From contig JAHKLN010000051.1 in NCBI GenBank assembly GCA_020854755.1, positions 1-47,782 of the forward strand: DNA of 47,782 nucleotides, read 5' to 3'. The notes beneath the pieces are model-generated. The model saw only the letters and a program-made list of their open reading frames with translations. It had not been told where the DNA came from and ran no database searches. This document shows, piece by piece, positions 9,832-17,132 of this stretch (positions are counted from its first letter, which is position 1; each line of letters starts with the position of its first letter). This DNA is from Methanomicrobiaceae archaeon. Lineage in GTDB: Archaea > Halobacteriota > Methanomicrobia > Methanomicrobiales > Methanoculleaceae. Made by a program: the position numbers and the translations under genes.

Positions 9832-10200
9832 ATGGATGTAAATTTTAAGCGGTATTTCCTGTACCTGGTCCGCTGGCAGCTCAGCACGCCGATCCTTGCC
9901 GGCGTCCTCTACCTGCTCGGTTCATTCAGCGCTCTTGCCGCAACCATAATCGCAAACATCATCGGAGGGCTCATCTTCTTCTGGGTCGATCGGTTCATCT
10001 TCACCTCGCAGGCCCTTGCGGCGCAGTGGGAGGTGCGGGAGGAGATCCAGTGTGCGGACTGTGGCAGGATCGCCCGAGGATACCGGCTTGTACAGGCAAA
10101 GAATTATGATAGAACCAGAGATCCAAGACCAGAGTTCCGCTGTGAGAGTTGTTCGGCGATCAAATCGGCGGAACTGAAGAGGAGAGGCATTCCCCTCTAG
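9832..10200 (+). CDS. Small membrane protein with C-terminal zinc-ribbon-like tail
   Basis: A 122-residue protein of unknown function. Residues about 15-55 form two hydrophobic segments (LSTPILAGVLYLLGSFSALA and ATIIANIIGGLIFFWVDRFI), resembling half of a GtrA-like membrane domain. The soluble tail has CADCGRIARGY and, further on, RCESCSAIK: two CxxC pairs that could bind zinc or iron. I do not know a defined role. The start was placed at MDVNFKRYFLYL because of the TATA spacing; the frame stays open upstream to 9490 but that part is repeat sequence. It is followed by an independent Hsp20 gene. Confidence 0.65.
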   Translation: MDVNFKRYFLYLVRWQLSTPILAGVLYLLGSFSALAATIIANIIGGLIFFWVDRFIFTSQALAAQWEVREEIQCADCGRIARGYRLVQAKNYDRTRDPRPEFRCESCSAIKSAELKRRGIPL

Positions 10201-10238
10201 CCCGCAGGGAAGGCGATCCGGGATATATTCATCCCGGG

Positions 10239-10251
10239 ATATATTTATATA
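10239..10251 (+). promoter_or_regulatory. TATA box of the hsp20 gene
   Basis: ATATATTTATATA, a very strong archaeal TATA element. Transcription is expected near 10271, leaving a short leader with GAGGTG at 10275-10280 before ATG 10287. Confidence 0.6.
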
Positions 10252-10286
10252 GGAATTATGGCATTGTAGCCTGCGAGGTGAAATTT

Positions 10287-10583
10287 ATGGCCGAAGTCGA
10301 GGTATATCCCGCAATTTACGCAATGCCTGATGAAGAACACGAGAATCTCCACATTGAGATAGAACTGCCGGGTGTTGAGAAAGAGAATATAAGGCTCAGG
10401 ATGCACGAGGACAGTTTTACCATCAGTGCCATGCGCGAGGACATCAGATACGTGGGCTCGTATGCCGTCTGCTGCCCGGTGGACTATGAACAGGCACGGG
10501 CGGAGTTCAGGAACGGGCTTCTCATCATCGATGTGCCATATAAGAAACCGCAGGTGCGCGGGCGGGAGATACCGGTTGCATAG
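10287..10583 (+). CDS. Small heat-shock protein, Hsp20/alpha-crystallin family
   Basis: ATP-independent holdase of 98 residues, shorter than the usual 140-150 because the N-terminal arm is almost absent. The alpha-crystallin core is recognisable: EEHENLHIEIELPGVEKENI, LRMHEDSFTISAMRE and ARAEFRNGLLIIDVPYKK (the A-x-x-x-NGxL motif). The C-terminal tail EIPVA resembles the IxI/V anchoring motif. ATG 10287 has GAGGTG 7 bp upstream and a strong TATA box, so it is transcribed alone. It lies in the same neighbourhood as the DnaK operon. Confidence 0.88.
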   Translation: MAEVEVYPAIYAMPDEEHENLHIEIELPGVEKENIRLRMHEDSFTISAMREDIRYVGSYAVCCPVDYEQARAEFRNGLLIIDVPYKKPQVRGREIPVA

Positions 10584-10688
10584 ATATTGAGCGGGCTTTC
10601 CTGCACAGTCCTTTTCACAGGAATCCACATGTGCCGGAGAACGGCACAAGCTTGACTAAGAAAATCCTCGAGTGCTGTACCGATACCC

Positions 10689-11010
10689 CGTGTCCGGTTA
10701 TTCTCGGCAGCCCCGCTTTAGTGGACCGAAGGGGCGACCGCTCCCACCCGGGGAGGGGATCTCCCCCTCCCCTGCCCCCACCTCCCGTTGGGATGTCCCC
10801 TACGGTCCACTGTCCGGGGAGAGTCGGAGAAAACCGGGCCCGGAATATTGATATCCGCTCAAGAATTTTCATCAGGTGTGCCTGCACCCCCATCAGGGAC
10901 TTCATGGGCGTTTTATATGAACATGGGTGGTGAGCAGCGTGAGCAGCATCACCCGCCTTTGTTCTATATGCTTGTGGGCTTTTGGATTCATGTCGTTTCA
11001 TAAGAATATT
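10689..11010 (-). repeat. Dispersed composite repeat, locus 4 (most complete long-palindrome copy)
   Basis: Read on the minus strand: flank GAAACGACATGAATCC, hairpin flank around GGCGGGTGATGCTGCTCACG, then the core module 10922-10863 (TTCATATAAAACGCCCATGA, stem GTCCC-TGAT-GGGGG with one G-U pair, CAGGCACACCTGATGAAAAT), then a 144-bp imperfect palindrome. A minus-strand frame of 128 codons crosses the locus, but the frame is not kept in other copies. Confidence 0.75.
10694..10837. repeat. Imperfect palindrome within repeat locus 4
   Basis: The left arm CCGGTTATTCTCGG pairs with the right arm end TCGGAGAAAACCGG. AGTGGACCG at 10720-10728 is matched exactly by CGGTCCACT at 10803-10811. The centre GGGGAGGGGA faces TCCCCCTCCCC around 10760. 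As RNA it would form a long rod; as DNA it is a fold-back element. The central G-rich/C-rich stem recurs at 17735-17763, 26761-26782 and 30472-30493 with different loop bases. Confidence 0.75.
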
Positions 11011-11082
11011 TCCCGGAGCATTCTCCGATCCGTTCTTCGCACGAATCAGCCGATACGGCCCGGTATCGTTCCCGCAGATGCT

Positions 11083-11631
11083 TCAGAGCAGGAGTGCGAG
11101 GAGCAGGCAGACCGTGATCGGGATGATCAGATTGTCGTCGATGGGCGAGAGGAGCTCGACGATGCCGGTTACCGCTGCCGTCACGGCGGCAAGTACCGGC
11201 GTGAGAAAGACGAGCAGGAGCGCTGCGGTTACGATTATACCAAACGCCGTTCCCTCAAGAGATTTGTTGTTGTAGACCCGTGTTCTCCCGTATCGCACCC
11301 CAAAGAGCGTCGAGGCGCTGTCGTGCACTCCGAGGGCAAGTACGGCGACTGCCGCAATGTCAGGCGGGAAGAAGACGAAGCATACGAGGGCGCTCATCAC
11401 GAACGCGAGGCCGCCTTTCGCCGGCACGGTCTTCCTCCGCTCAAGTTCATCCATGATCGGCGCAAGGAGCGGAGGAGAATATCCGCGCGAGAAGACGTCG
11501 AGAATGACAAACCCGGCAAATAGGGTGAGTACGAAGAGATAGAGAGCAATCTGCCGTTTAAGGAAGAGAATGACGGCTGCAGCGGCAATACCGAAGAGAA
11601 GGTGAACGGCCTGACGCAGGATCTCGTGCAT
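11083..11631 (-). CDS. Diacylglycerol/polyprenol (dolichol) kinase-like membrane protein
   Basis: A 182-residue multispanning membrane protein, predicted to phosphorylate a lipid alcohol, probably with CTP, to feed polyprenyl phosphate pools for glycosylation. Hydrophobic segments recur through the length (LLFGIAAAAVILFL, LYLFVLTLFAGFVIL, GLAFVMSALVCFVFF, IAAVAVLALG and others). The family signature is the run GGLAFVMSA, then ALGVHDSASTLFGVRYGRTR and NNKSLEGTAFGI, matching the dolichol-kinase/SEC59-like pattern. It starts at ATG 11631 with no close partner gene. It could equally be a phosphatidate cytidylyltransferase relative. Glycosyltransferases 1-4 kb away make a role in lipid-linked sugars attractive, but that is inference. 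Confidence 0.8.
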   Translation of the reverse strand: MHEILRQAVHLLFGIAAAAVILFLKRQIALYLFVLTLFAGFVILDVFSRGYSPPLLAPIMDELERRKTVPAKGGLAFVMSALVCFVFFPPDIAAVAVLALGVHDSASTLFGVRYGRTRVYNNKSLEGTAFGIIVTAALLLVFLTPVLAAVTAAVTGIVELLSPIDDNLIIPITVCLLLALLL

Positions 11632-11833
11632 TGCAGCAGGATGGCGATCATGGCACTTATACCCTCGTGTCCTTCGCCACCCCGGGCGGATCGGGACAGG
11701 AATGGCAGACCGGCGTTTCTATCCCGTTCGCCGGTTAAGAATTCAACAGGCAGAAGACCCCCGATACCGGTGGAGGAGAGCAGTCACCTTAATCACCTCT
11801 CCTGATATCATACAGGCAGAGGAGGTTAATGCC

Positions 11834-12577
11834 TTGGGAAGGAAGTATGCACGCCCTCCGGTGACTGAAGCGGTCTGTGAGTTCCGGTTTCCGCATGAAA
11901 TGCCTTGGGACCTGACGATTCCCGGACGGTTGTACGAGCGGGCGAAGGAGGCGTACCCGAAGAAAGAGCAGCGCTGGGTGCGCGAGGTCATTGTGCTGAT
12001 TGCACCAGAAGGGCTGCGTGAAGAACTCCTCGTGGCTGAACGGGGGCAGTTTTCAAGCCTCGATGACGGATGCGCCATCCAGATAGGAACCAGGCTCTGC
12101 ACAGTCAACTGTCTCAGGCCATATGCCGTCTGGAATGAGTTCCGGCCGAGGATTGAGGATGCATTTACCGAGATCACGACGATCTCCGAAGCCACGGCGA
12201 TCCATACCATAAACCTGCGATACATCAACACTATCGAGATCCCGGAAGAAAATCCTGCATTTGAGGAGTATTTCCAGTTCCTTCCGGTCTTCCCCGCAGA
12301 TCTGCAGCAGAAGCCGTCGAGCTTCATGATAGGGTGCGAGTATTCCTTTGAAAATGATCGCGACGCCTGCAGGGTTGAGCTGACCGATGCGGTGACCGAG
12401 GCGGAGGGGGCAAGTGCGTATCTCTTGAATCTCGACTATTTTCTGGCTGAGGAAGGAGGCATACCCCTGAATGCAGTGATGGACTGGATAGATCTCGCAC
12501 ATGACCGCTTGCAGGAGATATTCGAGGCCTGCATCACAGATACGCTCAGGGGGTTATTCGGAGAGGCCGCCGGATAA
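11834..12577 (+). CDS. TIGR04255 family protein
   Basis: A 247-residue protein of unknown function. The opening GRKYARPPVTEAVCEFRF is the family's hallmark (xPPIxEAxxxF), followed by RWVREVIVLIAPEGLREEL, CTVNCLRPYAVWNEFRPRI, INLRYINTIEIPEENPAFEE and LNLDYFLAEEG. I chose TTG 11834 as start because GGAGGT at 11821-11826 lies 7 bp upstream; no ATG is available in that position, and the frame upstream lacks family similarity. Members are widespread in bacteria and archaea, sometimes near mobile or defence genes. No partner gene is seen here: the neighbours are a lipid kinase-like gene and a glycosyltransferase. Confidence 0.82.
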   Translation: MGRKYARPPVTEAVCEFRFPHEMPWDLTIPGRLYERAKEAYPKKEQRWVREVIVLIAPEGLREELLVAERGQFSSLDDGCAIQIGTRLCTVNCLRPYAVWNEFRPRIEDAFTEITTISEATAIHTINLRYINTIEIPEENPAFEEYFQFLPVFPADLQQKPSSFMIGCEYSFENDRDACRVELTDAVTEAEGASAYLLNLDYFLAEEGGIPLNAVMDWIDLAHDRLQEIFEACITDTLRGLFGEAAG

Positions 12578-12614
12578 ACCCCGGGCGGGAGGGTTCTCCC
12601 CCTCCGCAGGCCCT

Positions 12615-13307
12615 CTATCTGTCAACGATGTACCTGACGAGGAATCCGGGCCGGATCCCGAGGAGATTGAGCAGCAGAGCAAGTACAAAGACCAGAGTCA
12701 GCCGGAACCTCCCCTTGCTTGCGTAGCGGCGGGGTGAGCTCTCGATGGCGCGGCCGATCTGGACGAGCCTGCCGTAGCGCTTCGCCTTCCTGCAGAGTTC
12801 GACGTCTTCAAGAAATGGCAGTGGATCATAGCCTCCCATGGAGAGAAAGAGATCGCGCCTGATGAATATTCCGGAATCGCCGAAGAACGTGCTGTTCAGT
12901 CGTGCAAGCATATTGCCGAGACTGCTTGTCGCCCGGAGCAGGAGGTCGGGATCAGAGAACGCATGCAAAAAACCGCCCCCGACGATCCCCTCATCCAGCA
13001 TCACCCGATCGATCTCGATCAGGGAGTCCTCCGGGACAAAGCAGTCCACGTGGAGAAAGAGCAGTACCTCCCCCGATGCCTTACCTGCACCCGCATTCAT
13101 CTGATTCGCCCTTCCCCGGTCAGTCTCGAGCAGGGTCGCCCTCCTGTCGGATTCGGCCAGGCACGCTGTGGCCTCTGCAAGGGTCCCGTCAGTACTTCCC
13201 CCATCGACCAGGATCACCTCAAAGGGGCCTTTGAGCCTTCCAAGATGAGCTAGAAACGGTGTTACGTATTCTTCCTCATTCAGCACCGGGGTGATGACGG
13301 AGATCAC
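12615..13307 (-). CDS. TIGR04283 family glycosyltransferase (GT2 fold)
   Basis: A 230-residue GT-A glycosyltransferase of the type often labelled arsenosugar biosynthesis glycosyltransferase. It begins ISVITPVLNEEEYVTPFLAH and has VDGGSTDGT, GRANQMNAGA, LLFLHVDCFVPEDSL (the DxD-like HxD metal site), GGGFLHAFSDPDLLLR and GDSGIFIRRDLFLSMGGYD with PFLEDVELCRKAKRYG. A hydrophobic C-terminal segment (LVFVLALLLNLLGIRPGFL) suggests membrane association. The frame is open from GTG 13346, but a TATA box lies inside that stretch, 26 bp before GTG 13307, so 13307 is the better, leaderless start. It is divergent from the radical SAM operon that ends with a TIGR04282 glycosyltransferase. These two families commonly co-occur, so a shared pathway is likely. 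Confidence 0.88.
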   Translation of the reverse strand: MISVITPVLNEEEYVTPFLAHLGRLKGPFEVILVDGGSTDGTLAEATACLAESDRRATLLETDRGRANQMNAGAGKASGEVLLFLHVDCFVPEDSLIEIDRVMLDEGIVGGGFLHAFSDPDLLLRATSSLGNMLARLNSTFFGDSGIFIRRDLFLSMGGYDPLPFLEDVELCRKAKRYGRLVQIGRAIESSPRRYASKGRFRLTLVFVLALLLNLLGIRPGFLVRYIVDR

Positions 13308-13327
13308 GCATTCCCGATCCCGATGCG

Positions 13328-13337
13328 AGTATTTAAC
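13328..13337 (-). promoter_or_regulatory. TATA box that decides the TIGR04283 start
   Basis: The minus strand reads GTTAAATACT, centred 26 bp from GTG 13307. It would lie inside the coding region if the upstream GTG at 13346 were used. Confidence 0.5.
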
Positions 13338-13450
13338 ATCTCCCACCGCGTAGCCGCTGCCCCTGCGCCCGGGGCAACCATCAAGGTATATCAGGGGCGA
13401 AGCCCTATCCCGGGCAGATACCGCTGCCAGATGGAGAGGGGGTCAATAGG

Positions 13451-14503
13451 GTGAATGAATGTACTCGTGCATCCGGTTGCCTGCATCCGGATCATGCTGG
13501 AGAAATACTGTATTTCCGGGAGGGCAGGGTGTACTCCGTCCAGATAGAATCTAACACCGACTGCCCTCAGGGCTGTCGCTACTGCTATGCCGCAACCGGC
13601 GACGGCGGAAAGGAGCTCCCGCGAAGCGCTGTCTTAAGGGTCATCGAGTCCGCCGTCCGGATGGGCGTGCGTGCCGTCGACTGGCTGGGCGGGGATCCGC
13701 TAATCCGGAGAGACTGGTATGAAATCATGAAATATGCAGCAGGCAGAGGCCTGACGAACAACATCTGGTCAAGCGGAATGCCGCTCCAGATACGCGCTCA
13801 TGCAAAGAGGGCAGTCGAGGTATCGGAGGGAGGCTTCATCGCGGTACATCTGGACAGCCTCAACCCGGAGATCTACGGGAGGATGCATACGGGAGACCCG
13901 GAACGCCAGATCGAGGCGGTGCTGAAGGGCGTCGATAATCTCCTCCACCTCGGCAAGAGGCCCGAGCATCTGATCAACTGCGTCACCTTCACAAAACCGC
14001 TGGCAGGCGAGGATCTCGAGGAGACGATCCGGTATTTTGCCGAAGAAAAGGGTATGCGAACCTGCCTGACACAGCTCTGCATGGTCGGCCTCGCAGAGAA
14101 GCACCCCGAGTGGGTACCCGGCGCAGGAGAGATAAAGGAGGCCTGTGAGACGAGAGATCGGTATTCACTGAAAGATTCCGGCCTCTCGATCAGCACCATG
14201 GACGTAACCAAATTCTACTGCGGAGGCACGATCTGTGTGACCGTTGACGGGGATGTAACCCCCTGCTCGGTCATCAGAAAGGGATTCGGGAATATCCATG
14301 CGTCATTGCTCGAGGAGATCGTTGACCGGCACAGAGACGAGCTGCTCTTCATGCCGCTCAGAAACGGGAATGCACCGGGTTACTGCAGCAGGTGTGAGAA
14401 TAACCCGATCTGCTGGGGATGCAGGGCTACTGCCTATTATGCACATGGGGATCTCCTTGGCGAGGACCCGACATGCTGGAGGAACTCCCGCCATGACCGG
14501 TAG
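13451..14503 (+). CDS. Radical SAM protein with SPASM-type auxiliary cluster domain
   Basis: A 350-residue radical SAM enzyme. The cluster motif CPQGCRYC (Cys38, 42, 45; CxxxCxxC) lies at the usual position, followed by DWLGGDPLIR (a GGEP-like loop). The C-terminal region has FYCGGTICVTVDGDVTPCSV and then CSRCENNPICWGCRA ending in GEDPTCW, the cysteine spacing of a SPASM or related domain holding extra Fe-S clusters. Such enzymes modify peptides or small molecules. GTG 13451 follows a G-rich ribosome-binding region. The gene overlaps the next methyltransferase by 11 bp and is followed by a TIGR04282 glycosyltransferase. It does not match the arsenosugar enzyme ArsS closely by eye, so the substrate is unknown. 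No small precursor peptide gene is evident beside it. Confidence 0.85.
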   Translation: MNECTRASGCLHPDHAGEILYFREGRVYSVQIESNTDCPQGCRYCYAATGDGGKELPRSAVLRVIESAVRMGVRAVDWLGGDPLIRRDWYEIMKYAAGRGLTNNIWSSGMPLQIRAHAKRAVEVSEGGFIAVHLDSLNPEIYGRMHTGDPERQIEAVLKGVDNLLHLGKRPEHLINCVTFTKPLAGEDLEETIRYFAEEKGMRTCLTQLCMVGLAEKHPEWVPGAGEIKEACETRDRYSLKDSGLSISTMDVTKFYCGGTICVTVDGDVTPCSVIRKGFGNIHASLLEEIVDRHRDELLFMPLRNGNAPGYCSRCENNPICWGCRATAYYAHGDLLGEDPTCWRNSRHDR

Positions 14504-15332
14504 CAGCGGAGAGCGATCGGCGGAGAGGGAGATCGTCAGGGGGAAGCGGCTGGATGTCACTATAGCAGACGTCACCGGGGCATATGAGGGGCGGATCGGC
14601 GCGCTCTGGGAGATGCTGATGGGAGAGCAAATTCACGTCGGCGGAGAAAAAGAGACCGATTTCCTTGCAAAACTGGCGGGGCTGAACGGGAACCACCATG
14701 TACTGGATGTGTGCTGCGGGCTCGGCGGCCCGGCGCGCCAGCTGGCACGGATATACGGGTGCAGGGTGACAGGGCTTGACGCCACGAAACGGATGGTGGA
14801 TGAGGCGGTACTGAGGACAGAGAGAGCCGGGCTGGGCGAACTCGTCGCCTTCAGGCTCGGAAACGCTCTTGATATGCCGTTTCAGGCCGGCTCCTTTGAT
14901 CTGGCCTGGGGACAGGATGCATGGTGCTACGTGACCGATAAGGCAAGGCTTGTCCGGGAGGCGTATCGGGTGGTCAGGCCGGGCGGGCTCATCGCATTCA
15001 CCGACTGGATTCAGGCAGGGACGATGGCTGATATGGAGTGGACGGCACTCAACAGTTTCATGATCTTTCCTTATATGGAGACGATTGATGGGTACGTTCG
15101 GGTGCTTGAAGACACCGGGTTTAGGGTTCTTATGGCTGAGGATCTGAGTGAGCCATTTGCCGGGCACTGCCGTCTCTATCAGCATAAACTCAGGACCGAG
15201 CTGAAGGGCGTGATCACCCGGGAGTATGGAGCAGGGCTGTACCGGGCGGCAGAAGAGGGGCTTAGGGGATGGGTGAGGGCTGCGGATGAGCGGAAGGTCG
15301 GCAGGGGACGGTTCATTGCCAGGAAAGGGTGA
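14493..15332 (+). CDS. SAM-dependent methyltransferase, class I
   Basis: A 279-residue class I methyltransferase. SAM motif I is VLDVCCGLGGPARQLA; LDATKRMVDEA follows as the acidic loop, then GNALDMPFQAGSFDLAWGQD (motif II/III) and RVVRPGGLIAFTDWIQ. The layout resembles sarcosine/dimethylglycine or glycine N-methyltransferase-like small-molecule methylases rather than protein methylases. ATG 14493 lies within the end of the radical SAM gene, with GGAGG at 14478-14482, so translation is probably coupled. The conserved cysteines of arsenite methyltransferase ArsM are not seen. It probably methylates the product or precursor of the adjacent radical SAM and glycosyltransferase enzymes (inference). 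Confidence 0.87.
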   Translation: MTGSSGERSAEREIVRGKRLDVTIADVTGAYEGRIGALWEMLMGEQIHVGGEKETDFLAKLAGLNGNHHVLDVCCGLGGPARQLARIYGCRVTGLDATKRMVDEAVLRTERAGLGELVAFRLGNALDMPFQAGSFDLAWGQDAWCYVTDKARLVREAYRVVRPGGLIAFTDWIQAGTMADMEWTALNSFMIFPYMETIDGYVRVLEDTGFRVLMAEDLSEPFAGHCRLYQHKLRTELKGVITREYGAGLYRAAEEGLRGWVRAADERKVGRGRFIARKG

Positions 15333-15387
15333 GCACCTCCCGCAGACGAACCGGCTCTGGAGGGGAGTGTTGCCTGATAGGCCGGAG

Positions 15388-16086
15388 ATGAACGCAATCG
15401 TCATCATGGCGAGGGAGCCGGTGCCGCAGCAGGTGAAGACCCGTCTCTGCCCGTCTCTGACACCCGAGGCAGCAGCCCGCCTCTACGAGTGTTTTCTGCT
15501 GGATACCATCGAACTGGTGCGGAATATCGAGAGTGTCCGTCGCATTGTCGCCTATACTCCAAAAGACGCAGGGGCGTACTTCAGGAGTATCGTTCCGGAA
15601 GGTTTTGCGCTCATCTATCAGAAAGGAGCGGATCTGGGAGAGAGGCTTGCACATGCCTCCCGATCCCTCTTTGACCGGGGGTGCGCAAAGGTCATACTGA
15701 TCGGCAGCGACTCGCCGAACCTGCCTCCCGGGTATATCAGGGAGGGATTCTGCAGGCTCGATGAGGCCGATGTCGTCCTCGGACCCTGTGAGGACGGCGG
15801 CTATTATCTGATCGGCATGCGATCCGCCATGCCCGATCTCTTTGCAGGCGTGCCCTGGAGCAGTTCGGCCGTGACGCAGGCAACGGTGGAGAAAGCCATG
15901 GCAGCGCGTGCTACCGTCTCCCTGCTCGAAGAGTGGTACGATGTGGATAGATACAAGGATCTTTTTCGTTTGAAGAGAGATCTGGACAGCACCCGAATGG
16001 GTCAGGACGGTCGCCTCTTCTGTATACATACGCATCGCGCTCTCTCCCGGATGGAGGGGATGCAGGGACCGCAGGGCATCCTCTGA
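15388..16086 (+). CDS. TIGR04282 family glycosyltransferase/nucleotidyltransferase-like (DUF2064)
   Basis: A 232-residue GT-A-like protein of the DUF2064/TIGR04282 family, commonly labelled arsenosugar biosynthesis glycosyltransferase. The motifs are MNAIVIMAREPVPQQVKTRL (family N-terminus), KGADLGERLAHAS, VILIGSDSPNLPP (metal-binding SDSP loop) and VVLGPCEDGGYYLIGMR, then VPWSSSAVTQATVEKA and WYDVDRYKDL. The family is related to sugar-nucleotide transferases and may activate or transfer a sugar. ATG 15388 was chosen because the family consensus begins there; the frame is open back to 15286. The gene follows the methyltransferase by 55 bp as the last member of the operon. Confidence 0.88.
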   Translation: MNAIVIMAREPVPQQVKTRLCPSLTPEAAARLYECFLLDTIELVRNIESVRRIVAYTPKDAGAYFRSIVPEGFALIYQKGADLGERLAHASRSLFDRGCAKVILIGSDSPNLPPGYIREGFCRLDEADVVLGPCEDGGYYLIGMRSAMPDLFAGVPWSSSAVTQATVEKAMAARATVSLLEEWYDVDRYKDLFRLKRDLDSTRMGQDGRLFCIHTHRALSRMEGMQGPQGIL

Positions 16087-16167
16087 TGGTTCCACGGGCC
16101 AATATTGCGGATCTTACGTTATCGAGTTATGCGAACCGATTGGATTGAATGATGCCTCGCATACACT

Positions 16168-16731
16168 CTAATAGGCTTTCTTTCCGGCAGCAGATGCTTC
16201 TCCGCCCTTCGTTGCCACTCTCTTTCTCGTCTCCTCGGAAGCCGCCTGCAGCCCCCGCTCTCCATGCGGCGCCCCTCCGCCTGCCCGTGCGACCCGTTGT
16301 CTGGTCCCCTCTGACGCTGCCTGCAGTCCCCGCACTCCATGCGGTGCCTCACCGCCTGCCCGTGCAACCCGCTGTCTGGTCTCCTCGGAAGCCGCCTGCA
16401 GTCCCCGCACCTCATGAGGTGCCGCTCCGCCTGCCCGTGCAACCCGCTGTCTGGTCTCCTCTGGCGCTGCCTGCAATCCTCGCGCGGCACGTGGCCCAGC
16501 TCCCCCCTCACGGGATGCTGTCTTTCCAAGGTGCCTGCTCACATCAATCGGCGAACGGTATCCTCGTTCGGGCAAATCTTTTAGAGCAGCGAGGATATCC
16601 CTGTCGGCGTTACGGCTACGGGCGTGCCTGATCAGATCGTCCCTGCTTGCCGGATACAGTACCCCCTCGAGATGCTTCTGCACTAAAACTGGATTTACTC
16701 TCCTGATTTCTGTCTTTGCGGCTTCAGGCAT
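16168..16731 (-). CDS. DUF2795 domain fused to four KGG-like 25-residue repeats
   Basis: A 187-residue basic protein. Residues 11-70 form a DUF2795-type helical domain (VNPVLVQKHLEGVLYPASRD, then ILAALKDLPERGYRSPIDVS). Residues 85-184 are four tandem 25-residue units, each GLQAA-[SP]-E-x-TR-x-RVA followed by a GG-containing turn; the last ends RVATKGGEASAAGKKAY. These resemble the KGG repeats of Gsi/conidiation-type stress proteins, which are disordered. ATG 16731 has GGGGG upstream; TATA-like elements lie at about 16754-16764 and 16769-16781. A single-domain DUF2795 paralogue is encoded just upstream on the same strand. The function is unknown; a stress or nucleic-acid-related role would be a guess. 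Confidence 0.72.
   Translation of the reverse strand: MPEAAKTEIRRVNPVLVQKHLEGVLYPASRDDLIRHARSRNADRDILAALKDLPERGYRSPIDVSRHLGKTASREGGAGPRAARGLQAAPEETRQRVARAGGAAPHEVRGLQAASEETRQRVARAGGEAPHGVRGLQAASEGTRQRVARAGGGAPHGERGLQAASEETRKRVATKGGEASAAGKKAY
16180..16479 (-). repeat. Four 75-bp in-frame tandem repeats
   Basis: Coding tandem array in the DUF2795-KGG gene. Each unit is exactly 75 bp, and the inner units differ at only a few bases, so the array may expand or contract by slippage or recombination without breaking the frame. Confidence 0.8.
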
Positions 16732-16781
16732 TTCAATCGCCCCCTGATGGAGCGAAAATATAACTACATTATTATAAAAAT

Positions 16782-17132
16782 CTAATCATATTAGTAAAAG
16801 AGAGGCCTGCTGCTGGCAACCTGCCTGCGTGCAGTATTCCATCCACCGTCTGCCGCCGTCCTGCCTGTTACATCCGAATTCTCCAGTACGAAATTAAGCA
16901 CAAAGATGCAGCATGGCGAGGAGGTTTTGAGAATACAACCGGGTATTCTCGCCTGTGCCGAGAATGGCTGTCACCGGATAGAGAGAGGAGAGCGGGAGAT
17001 CGCATGGCGGTAAGGATCAGCCGGTTATTCGGTTACTGCCGCCGTATGTCCCTGGACTGCCCTCAGCACCCCTGCGAAGAGAAGAGATTGCATCCGCTCT
17101 CAGGCTGCGGATTCCCTGTCAGACAGGCCGGT
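16782..17132. other. Spacer between the two DUF2795 genes, no gene seen
   Basis: About 350 bp. The part next to 16782 is AT-rich upstream promoter sequence for the KGG-repeat gene. The remainder has no recognisable coding motif, RNA gene or dispersed repeat. Confidence 0.45.

Noticed and set aside
10615-11001. Minus-strand 128-codon frame in repeat locus 4
   Set aside because: Same reason as above: it is the repeat, with low-complexity Gly runs from the palindrome and no ribosome-binding site.
14493-15332. Arsenite methyltransferase ArsM
   Set aside because: The conserved As(III)-binding cysteine set is not visible and the fold pattern is closer to small-amine N-methyltransferases.
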